DNA of 64,000 nucleotides. Origin: Setaria digitata. Lineage: Eukaryota > Nematoda > Chromadorea > Rhabditida > Setariidae. Numbering within the stretch: the first letter of the stretch is position 1; each line of letters begins with the position of its first letter. The position numbers were made by a program, and so were the translations under genes. Location of the stretch: contig RCAB01000087.1 in the NCBI GenBank assembly GCA_003640385.1, positions 62,001 to 126,000 on the forward strand, written 5' to 3'. The notes under the pieces were generated by a model. That model had not been told where the DNA came from. It saw only the letters and a list, made by a program, of their open reading frames with translations, and searched no databases. Shown piece after piece: positions 55,778 through 64,000 of the stretch.

Positions 55778-56818
55778 TTCGCTTTTCCTGGCAAAAAAAC
55801 TTTAAAAAATAGTCTGGGTTCCTTTTTCTCTCTAATTACCGACAAGTACTTTAACTTATTAGAAGTTTGTCAATAACATAATCCCTTCAAACATTTATAA
55901 TTTCTCGAAGTTTCTTTCATTTCTTAATTTTGACAAGGAGGAACTGTTGAAAATATAGACTGCTTTTTCAGACTGAGGAAAAAAAGACACTCGACATCCA
56001 GAACTGCACTTGACTGAATATTACATGTTTTTCAGAGTATTTTATTGTTAGATTCTGCGACATTTTCAAAGGGAAAAAGAAGAACAAACATAACGAATAT
56101 GTACTTCACCCAGACTCACCTGCGCTTCCTCTCCTGTATTTTATTTTGACACGCTGTTGTTCTCTTTCTTTCTGCCTTATCTGTTTAAATGGATGTAGAA
56201 TTTAAAATCAAAAACTGTGAAGTGGTCCATGGAACAGACAGACATACAAATAGAACCACAATCAGCACCGAGAATCAAAAGGGAGAAAAGTATGGAAGAA
56301 TTGGATACCAGTAAATGAAAACTCGGAAGTGAAGAGTCCGGAGAGCGGAAAGTTGCAGTACTTTGTCCATCTCATACCACTATTTTGAGCCACATCAGTA
56401 AAAACAAACCCTTCCAATTCAAATAAGGACGGGATTGCAGTGTTGCATTGCGGCCCTCAATTACCGATGGCAATGATCGCCAGTACAGTTTCTCCTTGAG
56501 AAATGAAGCCGTTATTTATTGGGTGCGGGAGAGGTCGGGCTTTCGGCTGAGTCCTATATCTCTTCACCCTGCTCCTTTTTTTGTAACCAGCGATCTATTA
56601 GTTGAAATCTTCAGGAATTGCTCTGAAAGGTCCAGCGATCGCAGCAGTATTATTAAATTTGTTCTTATAAGCAGTTCACTTTTTCATCGCGTATTTGGCG
56701 AAACAGCTTTCCCTTTACTCTGCATAGTTACTAAGTTATTCTGCATTGTTATCCGTGGTATGCAAAGCCACATAACACTTTTTATTTGTATGGTTTTTTC
56801 CTTAAGACTATTTTTTAG
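55778..56818. other. Spacer between the tyrosine-tail gene and akt
   Basis: About 1 kb containing the 3' end of one gene and the 5' flank of the next, both on the plus strand. The plus frame is open from 56448 into akt exon 1, but the coding start is more likely the ATG at 56844 because a TTTTTTAG acceptor directly precedes it (56811-56818). Confidence 0.5.
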
Positions 56819-62521
<5,703 letters not shown>

Positions 62522-63439
62522 CCGCTGCAGCAATGAATTTATTTTCAGATTATATTTCTGACAGGTTTTCAAGTTTACTTGGTTCCTCACAACGTAATAT
62601 TCTACCTTTGTTGATATTTTCGTTTAGCGGTCCTTTAGTATTTTTTGTTCCAAATGTATGATAATGCATAAAAATAGTTTTTTTTTTTATCTCATAAACA
62701 TCTTATTTTTATACAAATTATATAGGAAAGTTCCGATATTGGTGCTATATTTTTCCATTTAGGTTTAAGTCTTAAGGTTTCCTTCATATCTACTATTCGT
62801 TCTCGTTATTTTATAGTGGTTTCCTTCATATCTACTATTCGTTCTCGTTATTTTATAGTGTTGATCCACTGCTTTACAGCCTTTTTTCTGCACTTTTCTC
62901 ACTAGTTTATTTTTTATTTTTTTATTTACTTTTTTCCTTTGATTTACTTTTTACTTTCTCCTCGAAAGAATTTTTTAATTCATAATATTTTGTTTTTTAA
63001 ACGTTTAGGGATATCGCCGGGTACTGATTTTCGTCAATTTTGTCTAAGTTCTTGTATATAGCTCGCAAAGGGGCATTAGATGTTGTGATATTTCTTAACA
63101 TTAATTTTTCCATTTCATGAGTCGACCATGAGTGGTTACTTTTTCATATGCTCTTTTATGTGATTTTTGGCGATCTTATGAAGTTCTCTGTTTTGCGTAC
63201 TTTTCGTTCACACTTGTATTCACTTTATTTTTTGAATTTGTGTGCATCTGATGCCGATTTCCTTGCCTCAACATTCGTTTGATATAAATTTATATTCCTA
63301 TCTGTAAGTGATCCATCGGCATTTTCCAGTGTTGTTTCTTTTTCTTTTTTTTTTTTTTTTTTTTTAATGTTGCGTTAACTTATCGACGACACGGAATATG
63401 CCTTCTTGGAAAATTTTTCCGTTGCATTCTCTAAATAAA
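62522..63439 (+). other. akt-1: 3' untranslated region of akt
   Basis: T-rich sequence from the TAA at 62519-62521 to AATAAA at 63434-63439, the best poly(A) signal. It contains a perfect 42-base tandem duplication (62776-62859) and a 20-odd-base T run (about 63342-63365). Confidence 0.65.
62776..62859. repeat. Perfect 42-bp tandem duplication in the akt 3' UTR
   Basis: The unit beginning GGTTTCCTTCATATCTACTA and ending ATTTTATAGT occurs at 62776-62817 and 62818-62859 with no differences seen, implying a recent event or an assembly duplication. Confidence 0.9.
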
Positions 63440-64000
63440 GTCAGTTAATTATGAATTGCACGAATGTGATCAAGCTCTATATTTTGTCTGTGGAAATGAA
63501 AGCATAACAATTTTTTTCTTTCTTGAGATTGCCGAATAGAACTTTAGTGCTGTACACTTCTGGTTAAATTGCTAGATTGGGCAAGTTTATAGTGCTTTAT
63601 CAAGAAAATTCACCTCGATTCTTTTGTTACGGGTTAAGAGTATTACTGTATACTAACTGTGTGTCCTGAATCTTCACAGGGACATGACTTTGTCATTGCT
63701 TAATGTCTTTTACCAAAAAAGGAGAATTTTTGCGACGAGAATTTCCGAGGTATTTCATTTAGTGTGTCTGCTGATTCGTTGCTTCACCAAAAAGGGAGCT
63801 AGTTCTGGTATTTTAGTTTTGAATTTAAGTTGCTTAAATTTCGAAATAGAAACAACCGTTAATTGAACTCTCTACACTCGCTGTGATAATTGTAATCATT
63901 GTGTTTACTTTTCAATTAAAGTTCCTAGAGGTTGTCGGCTTCTAGCATATTTTAAATCTCGTTGCGAGATTGGGAGATAGAAATGGTATTGTTCTAGAAT
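63440..64000. other. Right end of the window, no gene seen
   Basis: After the akt poly(A) signal. A 60-codon open frame at 63684-63866 (plus) has no splice partner and no family resemblance. Confidence 0.5.

Overview
The window is nuclear DNA of a nematode. The evidence is AT-rich sequence, genes cut into many short exons with TTTCAG-type acceptors, likely trans-splice acceptors just upstream of start codons, and proteins that match C. elegans families (egl-8 PLC-beta, TWK potassium channel, NK-2 homeobox, akt-1). Intron sizes and composition would suit a spirurid or filarial worm; that last step is inference. There are no operons of bacterial type, and I saw no rRNA, tRNA or CRISPR. Gene models were built by hand from splice signals. 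Unless a doubt is stated, every intron joins exons of matching phase. Exon ends may be off by a base or so.

Layout, left to right. (1) 1-450, minus: start of a beta-propeller protein of HPS5/TECPR2 type, running off the left edge. (2) 3885-7085, minus: an unrecognised multi-pass membrane protein with one in-frame TAG; extra candidate exons lie at 7530-7846. (3) 9916-13415, plus: NK-2 class homeobox factor, 7 exons. (4) 14265-23857, minus: phospholipase C-beta (egl-8 type), about 29 exons, with PH-like, EF, X, Y, C2 and C-terminal coiled-coil parts. (5) 25657-26400, minus: weak candidate exons of an unknown membrane protein. (6) 29340-33943, minus: two-pore-domain (TWK) potassium channel with a long cytoplasmic tail. 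(7) 34-40.7 kb: mostly without genes; one possible AN1-like cysteine-rich exon. (8) 40789-43922, minus: glutaminyl-peptide cyclotransferase. (9) 45651-48460, minus: TIM50 of the mitochondrial import machinery. (10) 48867-55777, plus: a single-pass membrane protein whose tail is built from phase-1 symmetric exons carrying tyrosine motifs; a divergent PP1-type phosphatase (50605-52315, plus) sits inside its first intron. (11) 56819-63439, plus: Akt/PKB with two alternative versions of one kinase-domain exon.

The genes do not form one pathway, but several are signalling components: Gq-type PLC-beta, a background K+ channel, insulin/PI3K effector Akt, PP1-like phosphatase and a tyrosine-motif membrane protein that could recruit SH2 or PTB proteins. 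The two points most worth following are the modular tyrosine-tail gene with its nested phosphatase, and the mutually exclusive kinase-loop exons of akt.
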